Below, in pieces: positions 43,613-54,020 of a stretch of 64,000 bases of DNA (positions are counted from its first letter, which is position 1; each line of letters opens with the position of its first letter). Below the pieces are notes generated by a model. It made no database searches. It was not told the origin of the DNA and worked only from the letters and a program-made list of their open reading frames with translations. The stretch is from Methanosarcina barkeri str. Wiesmoor (GTDB lineage: Archaea; Halobacteriota; Methanosarcinia; Methanosarcinales; Methanosarcinaceae): positions 1,984,001 to 2,048,000 of the forward strand of contig NZ_CP009526.1 in the NCBI RefSeq assembly GCF_000969985.1. Reading direction: 5' to 3'. Position numbers and translations under genes: made by a program.

Positions 43613-44338
43613 GTGAAAATTGATGGCTATGCAAACAACATAAAGCTTGTGAAATTAAAAAGAACAAGACTTGTTCTCGGGTTTCTGTCTTTGTTTCTTT
43701 TGCTTGGTCTCTTTATTTCTCCGTCAGCAGCTAAGACTGACTGGAAGATTTCTCCCTCCAATCCAACTGTGGGAGATACTCTGAAAATAACAGGTACGGC
43801 TTCTCCGGAAGAGGAACTCATAGCTAAAGTTTCTTTTGAAAAGGAACTCCCGGTTACCGAGGGCAGGTACCAGTATTTGCTTGAAAAAATAAAGATACCG
43901 AGAGGTGAAGATAACCACCTTACTGTCAGGGGCGAAGGAGTAGAAAACCTTAATGTAAGCGTAACAAAACTATTCTTTAACAAAAAAGTATCTTCCAATG
44001 CATCCGGAGGAATTGCAACTATTTCTCGGAGACATGTCCCGCCTCTTACTTACAAAGTTCTTATTGATGGTGATGCTCTGAGTACCCCAAGTAAAGATTT
44101 TTCTTTAAAAGCTTCTTCTATAAAAAATTCTTCTATAAAAAATTCTTCTATAAAAAATTCTCCTATAAACGATTCTTCTATAAAACTTACAGTTACGGCA
44201 TCTCAGACCCTGAAAACTAATCCAAAAGGAAAATTCAGATTCAATTACCACACTTCTTCAATGCCAGCGGGCAAATACACCATATATATCGGAAATTCGA
44301 AAAAGATAATTGAGCTGAAGCCTAAAAAGAATAAATGA
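43613..44338 (+). CDS. secreted hypothetical protein with SIKN repeats, 241 aa
   Basis: A basic N-terminus, a hydrophobic segment ('LVLGFLSLFLLLGLFISPSA') and 'SAAKTDW' form a clear signal peptide. The first domain resembles an extracellular beta-sandwich ('ISPSNPTVGDTLKITGTASP', 'GEGVENLNVSVTKLFF'). Residues about 165-190 are a short repeat ('SSIKNSSIKNSSIKN') encoded by a 15-bp tandem repeat. The end ('SSMPAGKYTIYIGNSKKIIE') looks like another beta domain. No C-terminal membrane anchor is present. I recognise no family. The GTG start at 43613 follows GAGGAA. Probably an envelope protein. Confidence 0.65.
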   Translation: MKIDGYANNIKLVKLKRTRLVLGFLSLFLLLGLFISPSAAKTDWKISPSNPTVGDTLKITGTASPEEELIAKVSFEKELPVTEGRYQYLLEKIKIPRGEDNHLTVRGEGVENLNVSVTKLFFNKKVSSNASGGIATISRRHVPPLTYKVLIDGDALSTPSKDFSLKASSIKNSSIKNSSIKNSPINDSSIKLTVTASQTLKTNPKGKFRFNYHTSSMPAGKYTIYIGNSKKIIELKPKKNK

Positions 44339-44737
44339 CTCCACTGAAATCCAACTTCATGAAAAGCACTATTGAAAATAGTATTTGCCAATATAAACTT
44401 AGCGACGCCATTAAAATGAGTAAGAAAGTGAAATAAATAAACAGAAAAATCAAGCAGAAAATTTGAAATACGAGGACTTATCCTCCCCGAGTTTCATCTC
44501 GCCTGAATTTTGCCCGGGAAGGAAAAATCCTTATTTTTTTAGTTGCGATGCAATTGCAATAGTAAACAGTTAATCTCACTTCCATAAACCTCAGATTCGA
44601 AATAATCAAGTTTTTGATCGTGATTGTCTTTTCCTTTGAGGATCCAGCCCGACTTATATAATTCTTAATGGAAGATTATATTACTTAAAACATCTTAAAA
44701 TAACTAAGAAACATGCCTGAGTTTAAGATGTGATAGT
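44339..44737. other. intergenic region with promoter of the KaiC-like gene
   Basis: No gene seen. CTTATATAATTC at about 44652-44663 is a plausible TATA box for the gene at 44738. Confidence 0.4.
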
Positions 44738-45463
44738 ATGGAGAGTTTATCTACAGGGATTGAAGGGTTGGATACGCTAATGAACGGCGGCTTCCCTAAA
44801 GGAAAAAGCATTCTGGTTACGGGTCCTCCAGGAGCCGGAAAAACAATTCTTGGAATTCATTTCCTGCACAGAAGCTGTAAGGAAGGCAAGAAATGCATAC
44901 TGGTTCTTACAAGGGAGCTTACGGAAGATATCCTCAGCCAGTCCCGAAGCATCCACCTTGACCTCAGGCCTTTTGTTGAGAGTAGACATCTAAGTATCAA
45001 GAATATCTTTGAAGACAAAATGAACAAAATCAAAAGCGCTTCGAAATTTGGTAAAGGGCTCTATGCTGTGGATACTGATATAATCGAGTATCTCAGTTCC
45101 ATGTCTTCGGACGTTGATGTTATGGTTATCGACAATATAGGGGTAATGGCCATAAACCATGACATAAGAGAATTTGCTGATGAATTCAGTTCGATAAGTA
45201 TTATACTTCTAAAAAAAGGGTGCACAAGCCTTTTTGTCATGGATGAGGACTCCTATAACCTTACCCACAGGCTTACTGGCTACATGGTTTTCGGGCTAAT
45301 CCGGCTCACTTCACAGGAGAATTTCAACTACGGAAAGACAAAGAAATATCTTTACGTTGAGAAAATGCGAGATAAGGCTGTTCCTGTCAAGTATTCTCTG
45401 TTTGATATTACCCCAGAAGGAATCAAAATTATTACAGGCATGAATGACCTATTAAAGGCGTGA
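44738..45463 (+). CDS. KaiC-like RecA-superfamily ATPase, single domain
   Basis: The 241-residue protein begins 'MESLSTGIEGLDTLMNGGFP' with Walker A 'GPPGAGKT' (29-36) and Walker B 'VMVIDNIG', the single-domain KaiC/RadA-like architecture frequent in archaeal signalling. The usual KaiC catalytic Glu pair is replaced ('LTRELTED' keeps one Glu). It likely acts as an ATP-dependent switch, and its partners are unknown. A paralogue with 'GIAGSGKT' lies at 46532-47239 on the other strand, next to a response regulator. The stop codon overlaps the first unit of a 20-bp repeat. GTGAT lies shortly before the ATG. Confidence 0.85.
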   Translation: MESLSTGIEGLDTLMNGGFPKGKSILVTGPPGAGKTILGIHFLHRSCKEGKKCILVLTRELTEDILSQSRSIHLDLRPFVESRHLSIKNIFEDKMNKIKSASKFGKGLYAVDTDIIEYLSSMSSDVDVMVIDNIGVMAINHDIREFADEFSSISIILLKKGCTSLFVMDEDSYNLTHRLTGYMVFGLIRLTSQENFNYGKTKKYLYVEKMRDKAVPVKYSLFDITPEGIKIITGMNDLLKA

Positions 45464-45520
45464 AGGATTTCTCAGAAACATAAAGGATCTCTCAGAAACA
45501 TGAAAGATCTTTCAGAAACA
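45461..45520. repeat. 20-bp tandem repeat, 3 copies, starting in the stop codon
   Basis: Three units of TGAAGGATCTCTCAGAAACA type. The first T-G-A is the stop codon of the KaiC-like gene. Confidence 0.85.
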
Positions 45521-45669
45521 TATGTAACCTATTAAAACTAAAAATAGTATATCAATCGTCGAAAATCTAAACACTGAAAATATGAAATGGCTACTTTCTG
45601 ATTATGGCCATTCCCTTAACCTGAAATTTACGGAAAAACTGATTTCAGGTATTTGGTGAAAACGGAATT

Positions 45670-46527
45670 TCATTCTGTCTTTATAAGGAATTCACAACAA
45701 TCGTTCCTGTTCCCTATAGTCTTCAGCGCCTCTACACTGAAGTCAGAGTCCACTTTCAAAGTTATTTCCGAAAAAATTTTTCGGGTCAAGGTGCATAAAA
45801 TAGGATTTTTACGGGCTTCTTCTCCTTTCCAGGGGCACTTTGTTCCCCTAACTATCCACGAACTTTCTTTTTCACCCTTTTCAGAGTAAAAGCTTCCACC
45901 CAGCTGATTCATTATCTCGGCACAGACATTTCCTGCATAAGCGAAGTCCAGTTCTCTGTTTTCAAGGTGATATGTATCGAGCAGCATTTTTTCGACCATG
46001 CCTGTCATCTGGTTAATTATGACCTTCTTCTCCTCATTGGAAACAAACCTTAACAAAGTGGGAATAATTGCAGTAAGGATACTCTGCACCTGGTTTTTTA
46101 TCTCAAGACTGTTGCGGTCAGCTACCAGCCGGTCATGAATGCATTTTATCCTGAGTAAGGATTTTACTCGGGTCTTCAGCTCAAGCCTGTTTATTGGTTT
46201 CGTAAGGAAATCATCAGCACCGGCTTCAATCCCTGTTATTCGGTCTTCAATTTCAGAAAGAGCAGTGAGCATCAAAACCGGGATGAATTGAGTTTCAGGG
46301 TTGTTTTTGACAATTCTGCATACCTCATAGCCGCCTACTTCAGGCATCATGACATCAAGTAAGATCATGTCAAGCTTTTCTTCCTTTAATTTCTGGATAG
46401 CTTCCTTTCCACTGCTGGCAGTAATAAGGTTATAGGGTTCTACTGAAAGGTAAGCTTCTATAAGCTCTATGTTCTCAAGCACATCATCGACGATTAGGAC
46501 TTTAGGTTTGCTATTTTCATTCTGCAA
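45670..46527 (-). CDS. response regulator with methanogen-type output domain
   Basis: Residues 1-130 are a receiver domain: '[20 protein letters not shown]', phospho-acceptor D58 in '[10 protein letters not shown]', 'LMLTALSE' and '[10 protein letters not shown]'. After a helical linker the C-terminal part ('[20 protein letters not shown]', '[20 protein letters not shown]', 'CCEFLI') resembles the Cys-rich methanogen output domain (MOD1 type), whose function is not known. It has no DNA-binding domain. I chose the TTG start at 46527 because GGGGGATG lies just upstream, overlapping the end of the preceding KaiC-like gene (4-nt gap). The frame is open to 46578. The pair looks like a signalling unit. 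Confidence 0.85.
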   Translation of the reverse strand: MQNENSKPKVLIVDDVLENIELIEAYLSVEPYNLITASSGKEAIQKLKEEKLDMILLDVMMPEVGGYEVCRIVKNNPETQFIPVLMLTALSEIEDRITGIEAGADDFLTKPINRLELKTRVKSLLRIKCIHDRLVADRNSLEIKNQVQSILTAIIPTLLRFVSNEEKKVIINQMTGMVEKMLLDTYHLENRELDFAYAGNVCAEIMNQLGGSFYSEKGEKESSWIVRGTKCPWKGEEARKNPILCTLTRKIFSEITLKVDSDFSVEALKTIGNRNDCCEFLIKTE

Positions 46528-46531
46528 GGTT

Positions 46532-47239
46532 TCATCCCCCAGACTCACGAATTTTGATACCTTCAGATGTGATTTCAAAAATAGACATTTCAGGGGAAAT
46601 AGGGGTACTACGCATCTTGGGTATGCTCAGGTAGCGCTCCATTTTTCCAAGATACGAGTTTTCCCTTACTAACAGGTGAATAGACCCATAGACCGAGTAT
46701 TCAGCAAGCTGGTAAGTCATCTTGTGTGCGGAATCATCCATTATTAAAAGAGCTGTACAGCCTTTTTTCCTTACCATGTAGTTTAGCGCATCAAACTGGT
46801 CTCTGAGCTTTTTTATGGAAATCCTGAGAGCAAAGGTACCTATGTTATCAATAACGAGGCATTCCGTTCCTTCATGTATTAATTCTATAAGACTCGGGAT
46901 TTCGAGTTCCAGGCTTTCAGGCTTAAACCCGTATCTGGTCTGTCTTATTATTTCCGAACGGCTTTCAAAAATATTTTGTATAATAAGCTGTCCGTTCTCA
47001 TAGTACGATGTGAGGTCGCGCCCTAACATGCTTGCCTGATAAAGAATATCTTCAGGACTTTCCTCAGTTGCGATAATCATACATTTCCTGCCTTCAAGAC
47101 AGTTTTTATATACGAAATGGATTCCGAAGATTGTTTTCCCGCTTCCTGCTATACCGGTTATAAGGGTTACTTTATTTGCAGGATAACCCCCACTCAGCTT
47201 CCTGTCCAGATCCTCTATGCCTGTTGAAACCCTTTCCAT
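46532..47239 (-). CDS. KaiC-like RecA-superfamily ATPase paired with response regulator
   Basis: The 235-residue protein starts '[20 protein letters not shown]' with Walker A 'GIAGSGKT' (29-36) and '[12 protein letters not shown]' as Walker B. It keeps '[14 protein letters not shown]', closer to the catalytic Glu pair of KaiC than its paralogue at 44.7 kb. It is the first gene of a two-gene operon, and its last codons contain the ribosome-binding site of the response regulator gene. In archaea such KaiC-like proteins work with receiver or kinase partners in unknown pathways. A GAGGATT site precedes the ATG. Cytoplasmic. Confidence 0.87.
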   Translation of the reverse strand: MERVSTGIEDLDRKLSGGYPANKVTLITGIAGSGKTIFGIHFVYKNCLEGRKCMIIATEESPEDILYQASMLGRDLTSYYENGQLIIQNIFESRSEIIRQTRYGFKPESLELEIPSLIELIHEGTECLVIDNIGTFALRISIKKLRDQFDALNYMVRKKGCTALLIMDDSAHKMTYQLAEYSVYGSIHLLVRENSYLGKMERYLSIPKMRSTPISPEMSIFEITSEGIKIRESGG

Positions 47240-47716
47240 TTTTGCAAATCCTCACTCTTTATGTACTTTACCCTTATAGCTTCCCGGACTGTGAATTAAT
47301 ATAAGATTATTAACTTGAAGGTTTAGAACAGTCTCTAAATGGCCCTGAATTTAGAAGCTGTTTATAATTAAAGAAACGTCTATTATTTTTCATTAGCTTT
47401 ACAGCAATTTCATGAGAATCATCTACTTTTCATGATACCCATCTGATTTTTTCATGATATATATCTAATTTATTTTTTTGACTCAGTTCGTACTGCTAAT
47501 TCTGTCTCACTTCCTATATATTTTTATTCACACCTCTGCCATCCTCATTTAATTTGAACATTTTGTACTGAATTTTCAGGATGATCGTTTCCCAGACAGG
47601 ATATTTTAAGTTCAAATCCTACTCCTGGCCTATTTCTCTCGACCTATATTCCTTGCAGCCTTAATTTTGAGAGAAAAGTTTAATATGGATAGCTTCTATC
47701 AATAGTGCTGCATCAA
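47240..47716. other. intergenic region before tRNA-Arg
   Basis: No gene seen. AAGTTTAATATGG at about 47676-47688 is a possible TATA element for the tRNA gene. Confidence 0.4.
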
Positions 47717-47810
47717 GGGCTCGTAGGGTAGCCAGGATATCCTAATGGGCTTCGAAGTAAGATAATTACGAAGATACCCATTGACTCGTGTTCGAATCGC
47801 GGCGGGCCCG
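47717..47810 (+). tRNA. tRNA-Arg (anticodon UCG) with a 20-nt intron
   Basis: Acceptor stem GGGCTCG/CGGGCCC (47717-47723 with 47803-47809), anticodon stem ATGGG/CCCAT and T-arm with GTTCGAATC. The anticodon loop CTTCGA-A is interrupted after position 37. CTTC (47750-47753) pairs with GAAG (47770-47773), flanked by the three-base bulges GAA and ATA. An inner helix GTAA/TTAC completes a canonical bulge-helix-bulge. Cutting after the second base of each bulge removes 47756-47775, exactly 20 nt. Base 47810 would be the discriminator. Confidence 0.92.
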
Positions 47811-47811
47811 C

Positions 47812-48065
47812 TTACTCTCTTTTACTGCTTTCTACTCTCTTTTACTGCCTTCTACTCTCTTTTACTGTTTTCTTCTACATATTACTGTCTTTTACTGCCT
47901 TATGTTACTTTTTACTGCCTTTTATTGCCTGTTATTGCCTTCTATTGTCTTCTACTGTCTTCTACTGTCTTCTACCGTCTTCTACTATCTTCTACTATCT
48001 TCTACTATCTTCTACTATCTTCTACTATCTTCTACTATCTTCTACTATCTTCTACTGTATTCTCT
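47812..48065. repeat. pyrimidine-rich 11-bp tandem repeat after tRNA-Arg
   Basis: Units of the TCTTCTACTAT and TCTTTTACTGC type repeat more than twenty times, beginning 2 bp after the tRNA and becoming nearly perfect at 47950-48055. T-rich runs at its start could end tRNA transcription. Two plus-strand frames read through it as Phe/Leu/Tyr-rich nonsense. Confidence 0.85.
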
Positions 48066-48261
48066 ATTCTTCAAAAGCAATGCATTCTTTTTTAGTCTCT
48101 CTTTTTTAAAGACACAATATACGTACTGGACATTTCTTCCAAAGGATACCAGTTCTTATGTTTACAAAAAGGAGTTCTGGTAAGGATATTTCTCAGGATT
48201 GAATAATAAAATTTATTCTAACTTTTGGATTAAACCTGATTTTAAATTTCGCAATCAAAGT

Positions 48262-48870
48262 TGCGCTGGCGCACCCCGCTGCAAGCAACGGGGTATGTTC
48301 GCGCCACCGCTCGGTTGTATTGGCTTATTGAAAATCGATTATTTTCATTTGTTTGTATGCTTCTTTTTCTTCCTGATTTCCCTGATTTTCAATATAGCTT
48401 TTTATTACATCGGAAGTTGTTCCATCTCCTACGATTCCGATGTATCCTCCATCACTCCACAGTTCACTACCCCAAAGCTGTTTTTTGATCTCAGGGTATT
48501 GCTTAAAAATTTGTCTTGCTGTAATGCTTTTTATTATTTGCATTACTCTTGAAGGAGAATATTTTGGTTCGGCACCAACAAAAAGATGGACATGATCACC
48601 ATCAGTACCAATTGCATCAAACTCAAAACAGTACCTTTCACCAATTCCAAAGCATATGGTTTTCAAAAAACTAATGATTTCAGCATCTAAAAGAAGCTTT
48701 TTCCGATATTTCATACAAAAAACCATGTGGTATCTTATTTTATAGACACAATGGTTTGCATGTCTGAGTTCCATTTACAGTACAAATGTAGCTAAAAATA
48801 TAAGGTAGTTATTTAACAACGGTTCTCGGGGAAGTTTTCCATCCCCGCAGCAAGCTAGCGGGGTATTCGA
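48262..48870 (-). mobile_element. complete IS200-type insertion sequence
   Basis: The element holds one transposase gene on the minus strand between two subterminal hairpins. The 3' side has TGGCGC-ACCCCG/CGGGGT-GCGCCA (48267-48306), and the 5' side has CCCCGC-AGCAAGCTA-GCGGGG (48843-48863). Both hairpins share the loop core GCAAGC. There are no inverted terminal repeats or target duplication, as expected for IS200 single-strand transposition. The exact outer bases cannot be fixed by eye. Confidence 0.8.
48325..48774 (-). CDS. tnpA: IS200-type transposase TnpA (Y1 HUH)
   Basis: The 149-residue protein starts 'MELRHANHCVYKIRYHMVFC' and has the HUH motif H61-V-H63 in 'DGDHVHLFVGAEPKYSPSRV' and the catalytic Tyr127 in 'DVIKSYIENQ'. 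Further conserved parts are 'ARQIFKQYPEIKKQLWGSEL' and 'WSDGGYIGIVG'. Y1 HUH transposases cut and join single-stranded DNA at the hairpin ends of the element. Length and motifs are complete, so the copy may be active. No tnpB is present within the element. The start codon ATG at 48774 gives the usual family N-terminus. Confidence 0.93.
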   Translation of the reverse strand: MELRHANHCVYKIRYHMVFCMKYRKKLLLDAEIISFLKTICFGIGERYCFEFDAIGTDGDHVHLFVGAEPKYSPSRVMQIIKSITARQIFKQYPEIKKQLWGSELWSDGGYIGIVGDGTTSDVIKSYIENQGNQEEKEAYKQMKIIDFQ

Positions 48871-49195
48871 ATGAAATAAATAAAAAAAATATATTAAAGT
48901 CAAATTAATATATTGAAATGATATATTTCTTTATGGGAAAGGGGAAACAAAGTAGTAAAGAATTCACTGGTAAAATGGGACTTAGTACTATAATGGGACT
49001 TATAAGGTACTATTAAGACACTATGAAGACACTGCGATAATTTCAATAAAGATAATAATTTAGAATCGATTCCATTCCATGTTTTCTTTAGCGTTTCCTG
49101 GTCACTGTGGACTTTGTGAATGAGGCAGATGTGAATCTTCATCATATTCTTAGTTCTTACAAAACAAGCTTCAAGAAAAGGAAACTCCAAAACCG
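48871..49195. other. intergenic region between IS200 element and atpD
   Basis: No supported gene. It separates the insertion sequence from the duplicated start region of the N-ATPase operon. Small direct repeats such as ATGGGACTTA are seen near 48975. Confidence 0.4.
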
Positions 49196-51095
<1,900 letters not shown>

Positions 51096-51103
<8 letters not shown>

Positions 51104-51434
51104 CAAACCATCAAAGAAACCTTCGGAGGACGAGTCGCCTCTGGCCCGACAGGTTGGGACAAAAGCCGAACGCAAACTCAGGGCACAACGTCATGTAAAC
51201 AGGACTATCTGGCTTGGTTTAGGCATGATGGGACTCATAGGCTGGTCGGTAGCAGTTCCAACTTTAATTGGTACTGCAATTGGTCTCTGGTTAGATAAGC
51301 ACTATCCAGAAAGCTTTTCCTGGACACTCACGATGCTGATTATTGGCCTTTTTATCGGCTGCTTGAATGCATGGCACTGGTTAGCTAAGGAGCGTAAGGA
51401 AATGCAAGAGGAACAGGAGGATTACAATGAATGA
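51096..51434 (+). CDS. atpQ: N-ATPase accessory membrane protein AtpQ (AtpI-like)
   Basis: The 112-residue protein has a charged N-terminus ('SDKPSKKPSEDESPLARQVG') and two membrane helices ('TIWLGLGMMGLIGWSVAVP' and 'TLTMLIIGLFIGCLNAWHWL') with 'LIGTAIGLWLDKHYP' between them, the AtpI/ATPase_gene1 pattern. In N-ATPase operons this position is taken by atpQ. Such proteins help to assemble the c-ring or move Mg2+ (proposed). Start and stop overlap the neighbouring genes. Confidence 0.88.
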
Positions 51435-51741
51435 AATACTGAATCTTTTCTTGTCTCTGATAGCTGGTTTTCTGCTCGGAGCAGTGTTCTTTGGCGGTCT
51501 CTGGTGGACGGTTCAGAAGGGACTTTCATCCAGAAAGCCTGCGTTCTGGTTCCTCGGCAGCCTGTTGATACGGATTAGCATTGTCATAGCTGGATTCTAT
51601 TTTGTCTCGGATGGCCATTGGGAGAGATTGCTAATATGCCTGTTTGGGTTTTTTGTTATGCGTCATATAATAGTTAGACTTACCAGACTGCCAGAGGAAG
51701 ATCAAAATCAATTGACAAAGGAGGCCAGTAATGCGACTTAG
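51427..51741 (+). CDS. atpR: N-ATPase accessory membrane protein AtpR
   Basis: The 104-residue protein has three hydrophobic helices ('LFLSLIAGFLLGAVFFGGLW', 'FWFLGSLLIRISIVIAGFYF', 'WERLLICLFGFFVMRHIIVR') and the conserved 'GGLWWTVQKGL' motif of AtpR, a protein found only in N-ATPase operons. The two Arg in the membrane region were proposed to interact with the c subunits during assembly (literature on the family). It overlaps atpQ and atpB on both sides, so translation should be coupled. Confidence 0.88.
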   Translation: MNEILNLFLSLIAGFLLGAVFFGGLWWTVQKGLSSRKPAFWFLGSLLIRISIVIAGFYFVSDGHWERLLICLFGFFVMRHIIVRLTRLPEEDQNQLTKEASNAT

Positions 51742-52420
51742 TCCTGATGAGCTGATTTTCTGGCAGTACGACTTTATCAAACTCAATGCCACAATTGTAT
51801 ACACCTGGGGGTTGATGCTGGTAATGGTAATTGGTTCAAAAACTATTACAAGCAAACTCTCTACTGGTCTGGAACGTTCCCGCTGGCAAAATATTCTGGA
51901 AATCATTGTCACAGGCATCCTGGAACAAATTGAGGATGTTGGCCTGGATCAGCCAAGGAAATATCTAGGCTTTTTAGGCACGCTCTTTCTGTTAATCGCT
52001 GTAGCCAATCTCTGCATCATAATTCCAGGCTATGAACCGCCAACAGGATCCCTTTCAACTACGGCTGCTCTTGCATTATGCGTGTTTGTAGCTGTTCCAC
52101 TTTTCGGCATCGAAGAACAAGGAGTTAGTAACTACCTTAAGACGTACACAGAGCCGACAATTATCATGCTGCCATTTAATATTATAAGTGAAATCTCCCG
52201 CACGTTAGCTCTTGCAATCCGTCTGTTCGGCAACATCATGAGCGGCTCGATGATCGTTGCCATTCTGCTGACAATTACACCATTCATCTTTCCGGATCTC
52301 ATGATTGTTCTTGGTCTGCTCGTTGGTATGGTGCAAGCCTACATCTTCAGCGTTCTGGCCACAGTTTACATAGCAGCTGCTACGCGAACCAGTAAATCCA
52401 GAAGTGAAACTGGACAATAA
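51731..52420 (+). CDS. atpB: N-ATPase Fo subunit a
   Basis: The 229-residue membrane protein has five to six helices and the essential arginine R164 in 'SRTLALAIRLFGNIMSGSMI', the proton/sodium channel signature of subunit a. The C-terminal 'GLLVGMVQAYIFSVLATVYI' is equally typical. It is a little shorter than usual bacterial forms. It forms the ion path at the edge of the c-ring. The start overlaps atpR by 11 bp. atpE follows 55 bp later. Confidence 0.93.
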   Translation: MRLSPDELIFWQYDFIKLNATIVYTWGLMLVMVIGSKTITSKLSTGLERSRWQNILEIIVTGILEQIEDVGLDQPRKYLGFLGTLFLLIAVANLCIIIPGYEPPTGSLSTTAALALCVFVAVPLFGIEEQGVSNYLKTYTEPTIIMLPFNIISEISRTLALAIRLFGNIMSGSMIVAILLTITPFIFPDLMIVLGLLVGMVQAYIFSVLATVYIAAATRTSKSRSETGQ

Positions 52421-52475
52421 AGTAAAACTGGATAATAAGAACTGAATAGCAAATCTAACAACGGAAGGAAGCACT

Positions 52476-52751
52476 ATGGCTTTGGACACCTATATAACTA
52501 CAATCGCGGTGGCATCAATTGCCACTGCTGGCATCACAATAGGCATTGGGGTTATCGGACCCGCAATTGGTGAAGGGCGAGCTGTTGCGACGGCCCTGAG
52601 CTCACTGGCACAGCAACCCGATGCTTCCGCAACAATAACCAGGACTTTGTTTGTGGGACTGGCTATGATTGAGTCTCTGGCAATCTACTGTTTTGTGGTT
52701 TCTATGATTCTCATTTTCGCCAATCCATTCTGGAACCGTGCACTTACCTGA
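52476..52751 (+). CDS. atpE: N-ATPase Fo subunit c with two-carboxylate ion site
   Basis: The 91-residue hairpin has helix 1 with 'GVIGPAIGEGRAVATAL' and helix 2 with 'TLFVGLAMIESLAIYCFVVS'. Glu33 in the PAIGEG motif and Glu66-Ser67 in 'MIESLAIY' give two acidic groups per hairpin, which is characteristic of N-ATPase c subunits and predicts Na+ coupling (known for the family, inferred here). GGAAGGAAG precedes the ATG. Unusually for F-ATPases the gene stands between a and b as in the N-type order. Confidence 0.94.
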   Translation: MALDTYITTIAVASIATAGITIGIGVIGPAIGEGRAVATALSSLAQQPDASATITRTLFVGLAMIESLAIYCFVVSMILIFANPFWNRALT

Positions 52752-52771
52752 AATAGAGAGGAAAGCAGGCT

Positions 52772-54013
52772 ATGCTGATCGATTGGTTCACCGTCATTGC
52801 ACAGGTAATCAACTTCCTTATCCTGGTGTGGTTGTTGAAACGTTTTCTTTACAAACCAATACTCAACGCAGTCGACGCACGCGAGAAGAGGGTCGCAGAT
52901 GAACTTAAGAATGCGGATGAAAAAGAAGCAGAAGCTCAAAAAGAGAAAGAAAAATTCAAGCGCAAGAACGAGGAATTCGACCAGCAGCGTAATGACTTCT
53001 TGAACAAAGCAAAGGAAGAAGTACAGGCCGAACGTCAGCGGCTTTTCGAAGATGTGAGGGAGGAAGCCTCCTATTTGAGAGCAAAACAACAGGAGGCATT
53101 AAGGAACGAAGGACAGAATTTAAGTCAGGAAATAGGCCGCCGGACCCAGCAGGAAGTTTTTTTCATAGCTCGAAAAGTACTGACCGATCTGACTGAAACC
53201 AGTCTGGAAGAACGTGCAGTTGACGTGTTTGTTCAAAGGCTGCGCAATCTGAAAGATAATGAAAAGAAGCAGTTAGCCTCAGCGCTTAGTACATCACCGG
53301 GTCAGGTGCTCATTCGTACTGCATTTGATCTTCCACAAGCGCAGCGTGATTCTATTAAAAAGACGATTAAAGAAACTCTTGGTATAGAAATTCAACCCAG
53401 GTTTGAGACTGCACCAGACCTTGTCAGTGGTATCGAATTAACCACAGACGGACAAAAAGTTGCGTGGAGTATTGCAGATTATCTTACATCGATGCAAAAA
53501 AGTATCGACGAATTGCTGAACGAGCAGCCTGAGAATAAAGCCAAAACCGAACCTCAAACCAAAAATAACAAAGCTAAAACCGAACCTCAAACCAAAAATA
53601 ACAAAGCTAAAACCGGACCTCAAACCAAAAATAACAAGCCCAAATTGGAAAAAGAACCAGAGGCTGAACAGGAGCTTGAAGCTGAGACTAATAAACCCAG
53701 ATCGAAAACTGAGTCAGAAGTTGAAACCAGGCCTGAAACTGATTATAATAAGCTCAGATCGAAAACTGAGTCAGAGGCTGAACAAGAGTCTGAGGCTAGA
53801 CAAGAGTCTGAGGCTAGACGAGAGCCTGATGCAAAACAAGAGTCAGAGGCTAAACAAGATTCTGATGCAAAACAAGAGTCTGAAGCTGAACAAAAAACTG
53901 ATGCAAAACAAGGTTCAGAGGCTAAACAAGAGTCAGAATTTAAACATCAATCTGGAACTAAGTCCGAATCTGTGGTTAAGCAGGAGATTAATCCCAAACC
54001 AGAGCCCACATAA
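52772..54013 (+). CDS. atpF: N-ATPase subunit b fused to a delta-like domain, with long repetitive tail
   Basis: The 413-residue protein starts with the b-type membrane helix ('[20 protein letters not shown]' then '[18 protein letters not shown]') and a long coiled coil. Residues about 165-250 ('[20 protein letters not shown]', '[20 protein letters not shown]', '[10 protein letters not shown]') match the C-terminal part of delta/OSCP, so it replaces the missing atpH. The last 160 residues are low-complexity: three copies of '[11 protein letters not shown]' from a 33-bp tandem repeat, then Glu/Ser/Lys/Gln-rich '[18 protein letters not shown]'. The tail is not needed for the family fold and probably arose by repeat expansion. 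Confidence 0.9.
   Translation: MLIDWFTVIAQVINFLILVWLLKRFLYKPILNAVDAREKRVADELKNADEKEAEAQKEKEKFKRKNEEFDQQRNDFLNKAKEEVQAERQRLFEDVREEASYLRAKQQEALRNEGQNLSQEIGRRTQQEVFFIARKVLTDLTETSLEERAVDVFVQRLRNLKDNEKKQLASALSTSPGQVLIRTAFDLPQAQRDSIKKTIKETLGIEIQPRFETAPDLVSGIELTTDGQKVAWSIADYLTSMQKSIDELLNEQPENKAKTEPQTKNNKAKTEPQTKNNKAKTGPQTKNNKPKLEKEPEAEQELEAETNKPRSKTESEVETRPETDYNKLRSKTESEAEQESEARQESEARREPDAKQESEAKQDSDAKQESEAEQKTDAKQGSEAKQESEFKHQSGTKSESVVKQEINPKPEPT
53540..53638 (+). repeat. 33-bp coding tandem repeat, 3 copies, in atpF
   Basis: Three units of AAAACCGAACCTCAAACCAA plus AAATAACAAAGCT in phase with the reading frame. More diverged 15-30 bp repeats follow in the tail to about 53950. Confidence 0.85.
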
Positions 54014-54020
54014 AGAGCCA

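Noticed and set aside
47781-48183. Phe/Leu/Tyr-rich plus-strand frames after tRNA-Arg that look like membrane proteins
   Set aside because: They begin inside the tRNA and translate a pyrimidine-rich 11-bp repeat. No ribosome-binding site.
53676-54020. 115-codon N-terminal extension of AtpA
   Set aside because: It lies in another frame inside the low-complexity end of atpF, is Lys/Ser/Leu nonsense, and the normal alpha N-terminus begins at the ATG at 54021.
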